Assembly (NCBI RefSeq): GCF_027270315.1 | Contig: NZ_CP114413.1 | Span: forward strand, 8,990,001-9,054,000 | Source of the DNA: Streptomyces cinnabarinus | Lineage (GTDB): Bacteria; Actinomycetota; Actinomycetes; Streptomycetales; Streptomycetaceae | Reading direction: 5' to 3' | DNA: 64,000 nt | Shown: positions 44,247-53,307 of the stretch, one piece after another | Position numbering within the stretch: position 1 is the stretch's first letter | Layout of the letters: every line of letters begins with the position of its first letter | The notes under the pieces: model-generated | Databases searched by the model: none | Seen by the model: only the letters and a program-made list of their open reading frames with translations | What the model was told of the DNA's origin: nothing | Program-made: the position numbers and the translations under genes

Positions 44247-45839
44247 TCAGCCCAGCCGGGCCAGGAGGTGGTCGCCGACCCGCAGGGCGTTGGCGATGGC
44301 CGTCAAGGACGGGTTGACCGCGCCGATGCTCGGGAAAAAGCTCGTGTCGACGACGTACAGGTTGTCCAGGTCATGTGCCTTGCAGTGCACATCCAGCGCG
44401 GAATCGGCCGGATCGGTGCCGAAACGCACGGTGCCCGCCTGGTGCGCCGTCGCTCCGATCGGCATGCCCTTGTGCAGATAGATGCTGCGGGACAGCAGCC
44501 GGTGCTCGTGCATGCCCAAGTGGCCCAGCATGCCCTGCAGTTTGTGCCGCAGACGCTTCAGGCCCTCGATGTTGTTCCGCTCGTCGAGAGCGAGCCGGAT
44601 GCGAGCGTCACCGTCGAGGGTGACCCGGTTGTCCGCCAGCGGCAGGTCCTCTCCGCACAGCCAGAAGTCGACGGCGTGATGGGCCAGTACCTCGAACGGC
44701 ATGTCGGGTGCCACCGCACCGGCCCACCGGGGAGCCTCGCCGTGGATCTGCTCGGCGTCCGACTTGCCCAGCATCTGGATGCCGCCCAGGGGAAAGTCCC
44801 AGTCGTCCGCGCCGAGATACCAGTCGTGCAGGGCCAGGGTCTTTTGGAACTTGGTGTCATTGGGTTCCTTCGACACCGCCATCAGGGCCAGGTTGTTGTG
44901 CCGCATGTAGAACCGGCCGACCACGTCGGAGCTGTTGGCGAGGCCCCGGGGATGATGCTCGTTCGCCGAGGCCAGCAGCAGCGCAGCGGAATTGACCGCC
45001 CCGCAGGAGACGACCACGACATCCGCGGTGAACCGGACCTGCGAGCCGTCGGGAAGCCGGCCGACGACCGCGCTGACCCTGCGACCGCGCTCATCGGTCT
45101 CCAGCCGCACCACCTGCGTGTGCGTGACCATCTCGACATTGGGGTGCTCCAGAGCGGGCTCGACACAGATCACCTCGGCGTCGGACTTGCCGCGCACCAG
45201 ACACGGGAAGCCGTCGACCCGGTCGCACCGGATGCAGACACTGGAGTGAGTGGGCCGCCCCCCGTCCTCCTGGCTCAGGTTGACCCCGATCGGCAGGTGG
45301 AACGGGTGCAGGCCGCGCTTTTCCAGGTCGTCGCTCAACTGCTGGATGCGCGGCTCGTGTGCCACGGGCGGATGGGCGTACTGCGCGCTCACCGGGCCCT
45401 CGCCGGGATCCTCACCGTGCCGTCCGTGGACGAGATACAGATGCTCGGCCTGCGTGTAGTACGGCTCCAGATCCTGGTACCGGATCGGCCAGGCGGGAGA
45501 GACACCGCCGTGATGACGCAGCTCGCCGAAGTCCTGGGGCCGCAGCCGGAACAGGGCCGCACCGTAGAACTTGGTGTTTCCGCCGACGTAGTAGTTGACC
45601 TCGGGCGGGAACTCGTCGCCGTGCTTGTCGAGCCAGAACTCCGGCGCCCGGTACTTGCCCTTGACGAACACGGCCGTCGAGTCCCAGTTGTCGCGTTCAC
45701 GTGGCAGATGGCCGCCGCGCTCGACCAGAAGGATGCGCTTGCCCGACGGGGCGAGGCGATGGGCGAGGGTGCCTCCACCGGCTCCGGTGCCGATGATGAC
45801 GACGTCGTAGTGCGTGCCGTCGCCCACGGCGACCACCAT
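44247..45839 (-). CDS. GMC-family FAD oxidoreductase
   Basis: A 530-residue protein with the dinucleotide motif DVVIIGTGAGGGTLAHRLAP, then VEPALEHPNVEM, VVSCGAVNSAALLL and the C-terminal NLYVVDTSFFPSIGAVNPS, where the His/Asn active-site residues of GMC enzymes lie. GMC enzymes oxidise alcohols, sugars or sterols. It is followed by an SDR, suggesting successive oxidation of an alcohol. A cysteine-containing segment (SSVCIRCDRVDGFPCL) is typical of the bacterial branch. Confidence 0.85.
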   Translation of the reverse strand: MVVAVGDGTHYDVVIIGTGAGGGTLAHRLAPSGKRILLVERGGHLPRERDNWDSTAVFVKGKYRAPEFWLDKHGDEFPPEVNYYVGGNTKFYGAALFRLRPQDFGELRHHGGVSPAWPIRYQDLEPYYTQAEHLYLVHGRHGEDPGEGPVSAQYAHPPVAHEPRIQQLSDDLEKRGLHPFHLPIGVNLSQEDGGRPTHSSVCIRCDRVDGFPCLVRGKSDAEVICVEPALEHPNVEMVTHTQVVRLETDERGRRVSAVVGRLPDGSQVRFTADVVVVSCGAVNSAALLLASANEHHPRGLANSSDVVGRFYMRHNNLALMAVSKEPNDTKFQKTLALHDWYLGADDWDFPLGGIQMLGKSDAEQIHGEAPRWAGAVAPDMPFEVLAHHAVDFWLCGEDLPLADNRVTLDGDARIRLALDERNNIEGLKRLRHKLQGMLGHLGMHEHRLLSRSIYLHKGMPIGATAHQAGTVRFGTDPADSALDVHCKAHDLDNLYVVDTSFFPSIGAVNPSLTAIANALRVGDHLLARLG

Positions 45840-45975
45840 CCTTGGATCATGGCCCCGACCTGGTGTCAGGCACCTGATGCCCCCCTGGGCGAGGGCTCAG
45901 CGGTCCCGCCGTCCCGAAGGTATCGCCCCGGCGCGCGGCCAGCGACCGGAGCGCCTTGCGCGGTGCCGGTCCCGG

Positions 45976-46926
45976 TCACAGGACCGCGATCGGGTTCACG
46001 GGCGATCCCGTGGCTCCGGCCAGCCGCAGCGGAGCGACCACACACAGGAAGCTCCACCGGCGGGCCCGCACACAGGCGGGGACGAGATCCTCGAACCGCA
46101 GGTAGTCCATCAGGTGGATGCCCATGGCGTGGATGGCCAGGACATGTACGGGGAAGGCGACGTCCGGCACCGAACTGGGCGCGGTGTCGTTGTTGCCGTC
46201 ACTCCCCAGGGCCGTGACCTTCCGCTCGGCCAGAAACTCCGCCACCGTCGGATGCAGACCCACCCGAGCCTCCGCGCTGTTCCACGGCCCGAGTTCCGTG
46301 CGCCGCAGACGATGGCCCACCCTGACGAACAGCAGGTCGCCCGCACCGACGCGGACCCCCTGAGCGGCCTCGGCAGCCCTCAGATCGTCCAGGGTCACGT
46401 GGTCGCCCGGATCCAGCCAGGGCACGCCGCGCAGCCGCGGGATGTCCAGCAGCACGCCCCGGCCGACGAGACCGTTGCCGACCAGGTCGACGGAGAGCCT
46501 CGAAGCACCCTCGGCCGTCACCGCGCTCGCGGGCACCCCACCGTAGAGCTGACCGTTGAACACGACGTGGCACAGGGCGTCGAGATGACTGTCCGCGTCG
46601 CCGTGCACGTTCATGGCGAAACGGTCCGTGGCGAAGTGCAGCCCCTTCGAGGTGATTTCGCCCGGGCTCGGGCCGGTCATCCGGTGCACCGCCGGTTCGG
46701 GGTCGTCGGGGCCCCGCACGGTATCGATCGCGGCCGCCAGCGACACGGTACGTCCTGTGCGGACTTCCCCAGCGGCCGCTGTGACCCGCTCAGGAGTCAG
46801 ATGACGCAGCGCACCCGTTCTGCCGTCCACCGTCGGCTGCGCCGCCTGCTCGCGCAGGCGTTCGTACAGCGCCCGGAATTCGTGCGCGCTCATGCGGCTC
46901 GCTGTCGGCTCCACGGACGGTGTCAC
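45976..46926 (-). CDS. Cyclase-family (kynurenine-formamidase-like) metal hydrolase
   Basis: A 316-residue protein with the metal-binding motif HGDADSHLDALCH, the equivalent of HxGTHxDxPxH, in the family's usual position, followed by the LLDIPRLRGV strand and AIHAMGIHLMDYL. Members open cyclic amides or hydrolyse formyl-kynurenine. GTG 46926 has AGGGGG upstream. First gene of the run that continues with GMC, SDR and cydAB, 136 bp from the GMC gene. Confidence 0.8.
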   Translation of the reverse strand: MTPSVEPTASRMSAHEFRALYERLREQAAQPTVDGRTGALRHLTPERVTAAAGEVRTGRTVSLAAAIDTVRGPDDPEPAVHRMTGPSPGEITSKGLHFATDRFAMNVHGDADSHLDALCHVVFNGQLYGGVPASAVTAEGASRLSVDLVGNGLVGRGVLLDIPRLRGVPWLDPGDHVTLDDLRAAEAAQGVRVGAGDLLFVRVGHRLRRTELGPWNSAEARVGLHPTVAEFLAERKVTALGSDGNNDTAPSSVPDVAFPVHVLAIHAMGIHLMDYLRFEDLVPACVRARRWSFLCVVAPLRLAGATGSPVNPIAVL

Positions 46927-47002
46927 GCAGTCCCCCTGGGGCTCGGTCCCACGGCAGCGCCCGTGTCGCGGTGTCGAGTGTTACGCGAGTCGGTCCTGGA
47001 AC

Positions 47003-47416
47003 TCAGTCCCGCAGAGGACCGGGAGCCACGCACAGCGCCCAGATGACGAGCGCGTCCAGGGCGATGAACAACAGCGCCCACCACGGCTGGTGGGGGAGCC
47101 ACATGAAGTTGGCGATCATGCTGAGACCGGCCAGCAGAACGCCGACGATCCTGGCCCATACGGCGCCTTTGAACAGGGCGAACCCGGCGAGCATGATGAA
47201 GATGCCCAGAATGAGATGGATCCAGCCCCAGCCGGTGAGGCTGAACTCGAAGACATAATTGCGGGTGGCCAGGAACACGTCGTCCTTGGCTATGGCCGCG
47301 ATGCCTTCCAGCAGCGTCATGATGCCGCTGAAAATCATGATGACAGCGGCGAACACCAGCAGACCGCTGCCGTGCGTGTGCCCTCGCCGACCAGGGGCTT
47401 GCGTGTGGGCTGTCAT
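47003..47416 (-). CDS. DUF7144 family membrane protein
   Basis: A 137-residue protein with four helices: LLVFAAVIMIFSGIMTLLEG, WIHLILGIFIMLAGFALFKG, RIVGVLLAGLSMIANFMWLP and WALLFIALDALVIWALCV. The GLL.FA..MM...G......GI.A motif and size match DUF7144. An AGGAGG site precedes the ATG. Function unknown; common in Streptomyces. Confidence 0.75.
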   Translation of the reverse strand: MTAHTQAPGRRGHTHGSGLLVFAAVIMIFSGIMTLLEGIAAIAKDDVFLATRNYVFEFSLTGWGWIHLILGIFIMLAGFALFKGAVWARIVGVLLAGLSMIANFMWLPHQPWWALLFIALDALVIWALCVAPGPLRD

Positions 47417-47852
47417 GTCAGGTGCCTCCTCATCCGCCCCGGAGCGGTTTCCCTCCGATGGACCGGATACCTCCAATCTGACCCCGGCGCTCCCTCGACG
47501 CATGTCGGCGAGACGGGACGGCCGGCGCCGCCGCCTGCCCGGCACGGCGGGAAAGCCCTTCTCACAGGTCAGCGGCGTGTGGTCGCGCTGGAGGCTCCGG
47601 AGGCGTGCCCTGCGACAAGAGTGCTGACCCAGCCGGCACGGCTGATGCGGCACGCGGAGCAGGTGCCCCCAGGTCGTGCCGCGCCGGGATCGGAAGAGGC
47701 GAAGGCGTGCGCTCGCCCGGGGCTCGGAGTCAGGCGGGGTGACCGCATCGGGCAAGGGTGGGCCGCGCAGGACGGCGAGTGTCCGCTACCCTGCCTACCG
47801 GCCAGTAACGAAGACGGTCCGTCAGCTCCCCGACCGACGCTGTGAGGTACTC
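47417..47852. other. Region between divergent DUF7144 and DoxX-like genes
   Basis: The 436 bp have no convincing gene. Open frames here are arginine/glycine-rich. It must include both promoters. Confidence 0.4.
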
Positions 47853-48272
47853 GTGGACTCCTCCCGTACGCCCGACCGCGCCGCCGACCGGTCCGCACTC
47901 CAGCTCGCCGGGCTGCTGGCCGTGGCGGGCGCCGCGCACTTCGCCGTGCCGAAGCCCTTCGACGCGATCGTGCCGCGCGTGCTGCCCGGCCGCCCGCGGA
48001 CCTGGACCCACCTGAGCGGCGCGGCCGAACTCGCGGTCGCGGCAGCGCTCGCCGTGCCGCGCACCCGGCGCGCGGGCGGCTGGCTGGCGGCCGGACTGTT
48101 CCTCGCGGTGCTCCCCGCCAACGTGCAGATGGCGGCGGACTGGCAGCGCCGCTCACCGGCGCTGCGCGCCGCCGCCTGGGCGCGGGTGCCGTTGCAGGTC
48201 CCGCTGGTGGTGCGGTCCCTGCGGGCGGCCCGCGGAGCGACGGGCGCGAACACCTGCCCGGAGCCTCGATAG
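47853..48272 (+). CDS. DoxX-like membrane protein
   Basis: A 139-residue protein with three to four hydrophobic segments (LAGLLAVAGAAHFAVPKPFD; GAAELAVAAALAV; GGWLAAGLFLAVLPANVQMA). AGAAHFA.P..FD.IVP is the mark of the DoxX-like group. GTG 47853 has GAGG 5 nt upstream. It ends in a terminator shared with the convergent PrnB-like gene. Confidence 0.75.
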   Translation: MDSSRTPDRAADRSALQLAGLLAVAGAAHFAVPKPFDAIVPRVLPGRPRTWTHLSGAAELAVAAALAVPRTRRAGGWLAAGLFLAVLPANVQMAADWQRRSPALRAAAWARVPLQVPLVVRSLRAARGATGANTCPEPR

Positions 48273-48295
48273 CCCCGCTGCTGAGGGCTATCGAG
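48265..48295. terminator. Bidirectional terminator carrying both stop codons
   Basis: CTCGATAGCCC (48265-48275) and GGGCTATCGAG (48285-48295) form a perfect 11-bp stem with a 9-nt loop. The TAG of the DoxX-like gene (48270-48272) and the TAG of the PrnB-like gene (48290-48288 on minus) lie symmetrically in its two arms. Confidence 0.9.
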
Positions 48296-49574
48296 CAGTG
48301 CGGACGACGTCGTCCGGTGAACGTGGCTCGGGTGCGCGGACGATGGTGTGAAGGACATTTCGGGGCAGTCGTTCGAACGCGGTCAGTGGGTGGTGGCGGC
48401 GGGCGTTCTTCAGTTCGTTCATGAAGGATTCGCGGATGCCCGTGCTGCCGATACGGCTGCTCATGACGATCGTGTCGGGGGTGCCGGCGTCGTCTCGGGT
48501 GCGGCGCAGGTCGAAGACGAAGCGGCGCGCGAAGTTCAGGTGGGCGGTGGCGATGCGGACGTGCTCGGCCAGCAGCAGGTAGCAGGCGGCGAGCTGCGGG
48601 TGCTGGGCGGCGACGGCGGCGAGTTTGTCGCGGTCCGCATCGCGGAGGACCTGGGCATCGAGCCCGGTCCGGGCGAGAACCACGTTCGGGAGCGAGGTGG
48701 CTCCGATCAGGCGGGTCAGGCGCTGTTGTCCGGCGGGCAGGAGGGCGGGGAACAGCCGGCGGATGTAGGAGAGGTAGTCGGGCACGTCCACACCCATGAT
48801 CAGATCGCGGGCGATGAACTCGACGTCGGCGGCTCCGCTGGGCGGGAAATCTCCCGCTTCCCAGTGGTTGGTGAACTGCCGCCAGGTGTCGGTGAAGAAC
48901 TCCGGCGACATGCGCCGCTCGGCGGGAGCGCGGGTGAAGTCGGCGAACAACTGGTGCACGACACGCAGGAGTCCGGCGGCGCACGTCATCCGCTCGATGG
49001 TGTCTTGGGTGGGCATCTCGGTGGTGAGCAGGGGTTCCAGCAGGTCGTTGGCCGCCAGCTCGACGGCTTCGGCCCGTTTGACGAACAGCAGCAGCTCCAC
49101 CTCGCGCGGGTCGCCGGTGTGGGTGCGGACCTGTCCGTCGGCGAAGACGCCCGGTACGTGCCAGTGCTGCCCGGCGAAGTCGACCTTGATGGTGGGCGGG
49201 TTCCAGTGGAAGTACGACACGTAGGTGTCGCGGTCCGGGTGCCCCTGGCCCGTGCGGTCGGCGACCTGCCCGAGATAGGTGCGAAACGGCCGGCCTTGGA
49301 TGGCCAGCTGATCGAAGACCGGGGTGGTGTCGAAGGCAGGGGTGTGCCGCTGCTCGACGGCGTGCCGCACGCACGCGGAGCCCCACATGCCCAGCAGCAC
49401 CGTGGCCTGTGCTGCTTGCCGGGGGCTGTACGCCTCGGGCTCGGCGTACAGGAGGGGCAGGGCTTGCGTACGCACCGCCTCGATCAGGGTGCGGTAGTGG
49501 GCGCCTTGGAAGAGGATGCCGGTGTTGAGGCGCGGCAGGTGCTGCAGAGTCCAGGCGTTGGCGGTCTCAAGCAT
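48288..49574 (-). CDS. PrnB-like heme protein (indoleamine-dioxygenase superfamily), tentative
   Basis: A 428-residue, all-helical protein. Several blocks parallel PrnB, the heme enzyme that rearranges 7-chlorotryptophan in pyrrolnitrin biosynthesis: TYVSYFHWNPPT at the place of PrnB's VTVWNP, EVELLLFVKRAEAVELAA for its helical LLESVRISMAALEAA, and HLNFARRFVFDLRR near the C-terminus, where PrnB has its heme-ligand His in HLKLAER. This is from memory and pattern, so the call is tentative. The start (ATG 49574) overlaps the HAD gene by 8 bp, so the two are coupled. Third gene of an FkbM-HAD-PrnB-like operon, ending in the 48265 terminator. Confidence 0.5.
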   Translation of the reverse strand: MLETANAWTLQHLPRLNTGILFQGAHYRTLIEAVRTQALPLLYAEPEAYSPRQAAQATVLLGMWGSACVRHAVEQRHTPAFDTTPVFDQLAIQGRPFRTYLGQVADRTGQGHPDRDTYVSYFHWNPPTIKVDFAGQHWHVPGVFADGQVRTHTGDPREVELLLFVKRAEAVELAANDLLEPLLTTEMPTQDTIERMTCAAGLLRVVHQLFADFTRAPAERRMSPEFFTDTWRQFTNHWEAGDFPPSGAADVEFIARDLIMGVDVPDYLSYIRRLFPALLPAGQQRLTRLIGATSLPNVVLARTGLDAQVLRDADRDKLAAVAAQHPQLAACYLLLAEHVRIATAHLNFARRFVFDLRRTRDDAGTPDTIVMSSRIGSTGIRESFMNELKNARRHHPLTAFERLPRNVLHTIVRAPEPRSPDDVVRTAR

Positions 49575-50241
49575 GCCGGACGATGGTCCCTTTCTGGTCC
49601 GCGCGGTCAAGCCGGACCATGTGCACGCCCTGCAGGTCGGGCGTCCACCAGTCGGTGCTGCTGCGGTGGCGGGCGAGTGCGGGGCCTACGCCCAGGACCG
49701 GCACTCCGGCGGCCCGGGCGGCATGGGCGCCGGTGAGCGAGTCCTCGACGGCGAGCGCCTGTTCGGGCCGCACGCCCAGCGCGTCGCAGGCGACGAGGTA
49801 GAGGTCGGGGGCCGGTTTGGGGGCGGCGACCTCGTCGGCGGCCACAGTGAACGGGACCAGGTCTGCCAGCCCGGCCAGGGCGAGCGTGGCGTCGAGCAGG
49901 GACCGCGACGAATTGCTGGCGATCGCGGTCGGCATCCTCGGCGCGGTGCGGCGCACGAGGTCGAGCGCGCCGGGCATCGGGCGGGCCAGCCGTGGAAGGG
50001 CGGCAATGGTGCTGTGTTCCAGTTCGGTCAGCAGCGCGGTCGCCGGCTCGTCGAGCAGCTCGGCGAGGATGGCGGCCTGTGCCGGAAGCGCCAGTGAGGC
50101 CAGCCGTGTGTGCACCAGCGGGCTGCTGGAGCGGTCGCGGCGGGCGAACATGCCGCTGACGGCGTGGCGGACGCACGGGTGGGTGTCCATCAGAGTGCCG
50201 TCGCAGTCGAAGACGACCGCGGCGACCGTGAACGTGATCAT
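49567..50241 (-). CDS. HAD-superfamily phosphatase/phosphoglucomutase-like protein
   Basis: A 224-residue subfamily I HAD protein with motif I VFDCDGTLMDT, motif II AIASNSSRS, motif III Lys in APKPAPD and motif IV LAVEDSLTGAHAA. It is probably a small-molecule phosphatase or beta-phosphoglucomutase-like enzyme. Overlaps FkbM upstream (ATGA, 4 bp) and the PrnB-like gene downstream (8 bp). Confidence 0.9.
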   Translation of the reverse strand: MITFTVAAVVFDCDGTLMDTHPCVRHAVSGMFARRDRSSSPLVHTRLASLALPAQAAILAELLDEPATALLTELEHSTIAALPRLARPMPGALDLVRRTAPRMPTAIASNSSRSLLDATLALAGLADLVPFTVAADEVAAPKPAPDLYLVACDALGVRPEQALAVEDSLTGAHAARAAGVPVLGVGPALARHRSSTDWWTPDLQGVHMVRLDRADQKGTIVRHA

Positions 50242-51188
50242 CGAAGGATCTCAGGGCGCACGTGCAGCTCAACCGGGTTGAAGCCCACCGGGTCGGGGCT
50301 GCGGGGCGGCACGCGGGTGAACCCGGCGGCGCGCAGGGTGGCGCGGACGGCGTCGCCGTCGATGTACTTGTCGTGGATCTCCATCACAATGCGGTCCACG
50401 TGCTTCATCCAGGGCTGGGGTTCGGCGAAGATGTCGCGTTCGCTGCCCTCGATGTCGACCTTGAGCAGGTCGATGTGCTCGATGCCGTGATCGTCCAGGA
50501 GCCGCTCGACCGTCACGGACGCGACCGTGCGCGAGGGGCGCGTGAGGATGTTCTCCAACCGGTGAGGGCGGGTGCGGCGCAGCTCGTACACATCGGGTAC
50601 GGCGGTGCAGGTGTCCCAGAACCCGCTGACAGCGAAGGCGAGTTCACCCTCTGCGTCGGACACCGCCCGTTCATCGACAAGCCAGTTGAGACCTGATGCC
50701 CGGGCGTTGCGCAGCAGCACCGCGCGGCTCTCGGCGATCGGTTCGACGGTCAGCAGCGTGTGGGGACGGTAGCGGGCGGTGAAGTAGGCGGCCGCCTGGC
50801 CGGTGTTGCCACCGAGGTCGACGATCGTGCCCAGAGTGCCGCAGTCGTTCAGCGCGTAGGCCGCTTGGAGATCATAGGAGCGTTCCAGAAAGATCTGGTG
50901 CAGGATGAGCAGGTCGCTCTGGTTCTTGCGCACCCAGACACGGACACGGCCGCCGCCCGGCGTGGCGAACGACAACGACACCAGGTCCTCATGGTCCAGC
51001 GGACGGCCGGCAGCGCCGGCCAAGCGGCGCAGCATCCAGTACGGCGCACGCGCACGGCTGGCGCCGGTGGCGTGCCGCGCGGCCGTCACCACATCCCGCA
51101 CCATGCCCGCGGACTCCCGCCGCAGGACAGCCGACCAGCCGACACCGTACTGACGGTCCGCGTCAGAACGCAGATAGCTCACAGGCAC
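50238..51188 (-). CDS. FkbM-family SAM-dependent methyltransferase
   Basis: A 316-residue protein; the SAM site is TIVDLGGNTGQAAAYF, followed by LLTVEPIAESRAVLLRNARA and the FkbM mark IDLLKVDIEGSERDIFAEP. FkbM-type enzymes O-methylate sugars, polyketides and other secondary metabolites. The start is GTG 51188, with GGGGAG 8 nt upstream. First gene of the three-gene operon. Confidence 0.9.
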   Translation of the reverse strand: MPVSYLRSDADRQYGVGWSAVLRRESAGMVRDVVTAARHATGASRARAPYWMLRRLAGAAGRPLDHEDLVSLSFATPGGGRVRVWVRKNQSDLLILHQIFLERSYDLQAAYALNDCGTLGTIVDLGGNTGQAAAYFTARYRPHTLLTVEPIAESRAVLLRNARASGLNWLVDERAVSDAEGELAFAVSGFWDTCTAVPDVYELRRTRPHRLENILTRPSRTVASVTVERLLDDHGIEHIDLLKVDIEGSERDIFAEPQPWMKHVDRIVMEIHDKYIDGDAVRATLRAAGFTRVPPRSPDPVGFNPVELHVRPEILR

Positions 51189-51470
51189 CAGGAAGACTCC
51201 CCGCTGCGGGACGGTCCCGCGCGCCCCTCATCCCAGCGCACACCGTCCGACCTGCACGGTCGGATCCCTGCGCGGCGTAGCAGGATCACCCGAACTGGCC
51301 AGTGCCGAGGCCGTGCCGGGATCGAGCCGGTGCACGGTGGCGGGGATGCGAACCGTCCGGGAAGGACGACGTCTCGCACACCATGGCCTGCAGATGCGGG
51401 ACGACGTCCCTTCCCTCACGATGGGAAAGGAAAATCACCTGGTCAGGACGGCTCTGGGAAGAGGAGACGG

Positions 51471-53228
51471 GTGAACGCTGAACGACCGCCGCGGTGGCTC
51501 TTCCCCGATTCTGCCCAGGCCGCCGTTCCAGTAGAGGTGACCGGACTCTCGGCCGACCTGACCGGGAACGTCTGCGACTGCGGATTCCTGCGCGGGATCG
51601 TCGAAGAGACGCTGGCGCCCGTCGCCATCCTCGACGAGCAACTGCGCTACCTCTACGTCAATCCCGCGTTCGTCCGGGTCAGCGGCGTCCCCGCCAGCAC
51701 GTTCCTCGGCCGGACCCTGGGCGATGTACTGCCCGACGTCCAAGGCCCCACGGACATCGTCCTGAAGGTGATGGAAGACGGTCGGCCCCGGGAGGCAACC
51801 GTCACCGGAACCACACGTGTCCCTTCGAGCGTGGGCCGCAGACTGTGGCGCGCGGTCTTCCACCGGCTGGAGATTCAAGGACAGGTTGTCGGTGTGTGCG
51901 GCATCGGCGTGGAGGTCAGCAACCTGCGCCGGTACCTGGACGACCTGGAAAACGCCCATCAGCGGCTCGCCATGCTGGATACGGCAGCCACCCGCGTCGG
52001 CACCACACTCGATGTCGAGGTCACCTGCACCGAGTTGGCCGACTTCCTCGCGCCCTCCATGGCCGATGTCGCCGCAGTCGGCATCGTCGAAGAGGAGCAC
52101 GACGGTGCGTCCTCGCCAGCTCCGGGAATGCTGCGGTTGCGCAAAATGGCCCTCGCCGCACCGGAGGAGTTGAGATGGCGCCTGCGCCTGCTGGGCGGTC
52201 CGGAAGGCTACCTGGACCTCCCGCGGGACTCGGTCGCACGGCGTTGCATGGACAGCGGGCGACCGTGGCGGGGCAACCTGGCCTCGGACGAGGTGTTCCA
52301 GAAGGCGACGATCGATCCCAAGCGCGCCAGGATCTTCCGCGCGGCCGGGATCCACTCCCTCCTCTTCGTCCCACTGCCCACCGCAGGACGCTCGGTCGGC
52401 GTGGTGATCCTGGGGCGGGCCGGAGCATCGGCGCCATTCAGCGACGACGACATCGCGACAGCCCAGGGCCTGGCCGGGCGGGCCGCGACCTCCATCGACA
52501 GCGCACGCAGATACACCTACGAGCACACCATGGCACTGGAACTGCAGCGTGCCCTGCTCTCAGAACCCGGCGGCCCCCACCCCGACGTCGAAGTCGCCAC
52601 GCGCTACCTCCCGTCCGGCCGCAGCGCGCTGGTCGGTGGTGACTGGTACGACTCGATCGCCCTGCCGGGCGGTCGCACCCTGCTGGTCATGGGCGACGTG
52701 ATGGGGCATGGCTTCCGTGCGTCCGTCGCCATGAGCCAGTACCGCTCGCTGCTGCGCACCGTGGCCGCATCCGGCATGCCGGTCGAGAAGATCCTGGGGG
52801 AGACTGACCGCCGGGTCGCGCACATCGGTGTGGACCGCGTCGCCACGTGTCTTCTCGCGCTCATGGATCCCCAGGCAGGCACCTGCACAGTGGCCAGCGC
52901 CGGGCACCTGCCGCCCGTCGTCATCCAGCCCGGGAGCGGTCCCCAGCTGCTCTGGGCTCCGGCCGGCCCTCCCATCGGTACCGAACTCGGAGACTACGAA
53001 TCCATCACTGTCCGGATCGAGCCCGGTGCCGTGCTGCTGCTCTACACCGACGGTCTGGTCGAGCAGCGCGGCACTGACATCGACGTCTCGCTGCGGGCGC
53101 TGGTTGATGAGAGTCTGTCGGCGGACGGCCCCTTGGAGGACCTGCTCGACACCCTCCTGGACGGTCTCGCGAACGGCGTTCCCGAGGACGACGTCGCGCT
53201 CCTCGCCGCCCGCCGGCGCCGGCACTGA
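51471..53228 (+). CDS. PAS-GAF-SpoIIE (PP2C) sensor phosphatase
   Basis: A 585-residue protein with a PAS domain (~35-150: ILDEQLRYLYVNPAFVRVSG), a GAF domain (~165-330, ending SLLFVPLPTAGRSVGVVILG) and a PP2C/SpoIIE phosphatase (~345-580) with metal-binding GGDWYDSI, MGDVMGHG and LYTDGLVE. Streptomyces uses many such RsbU-like phosphatases to dephosphorylate anti-anti-sigma factors. GAGGAG lies 4 nt before GTG 51471. No anti-sigma partner is adjacent. Confidence 0.9.
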   Translation: MNAERPPRWLFPDSAQAAVPVEVTGLSADLTGNVCDCGFLRGIVEETLAPVAILDEQLRYLYVNPAFVRVSGVPASTFLGRTLGDVLPDVQGPTDIVLKVMEDGRPREATVTGTTRVPSSVGRRLWRAVFHRLEIQGQVVGVCGIGVEVSNLRRYLDDLENAHQRLAMLDTAATRVGTTLDVEVTCTELADFLAPSMADVAAVGIVEEEHDGASSPAPGMLRLRKMALAAPEELRWRLRLLGGPEGYLDLPRDSVARRCMDSGRPWRGNLASDEVFQKATIDPKRARIFRAAGIHSLLFVPLPTAGRSVGVVILGRAGASAPFSDDDIATAQGLAGRAATSIDSARRYTYEHTMALELQRALLSEPGGPHPDVEVATRYLPSGRSALVGGDWYDSIALPGGRTLLVMGDVMGHGFRASVAMSQYRSLLRTVAASGMPVEKILGETDRRVAHIGVDRVATCLLALMDPQAGTCTVASAGHLPPVVIQPGSGPQLLWAPAGPPIGTELGDYESITVRIEPGAVLLLYTDGLVEQRGTDIDVSLRALVDESLSADGPLEDLLDTLLDGLANGVPEDDVALLAARRRRH

Positions 53229-53307
53229 GAAGTATGAAATCTGTGCGGTCAGGGGCCCCGTGGTCGTCGTCACCTTGCGGCCCAGTCGTCGCTGCTGCCT
53301 GCGCGGT

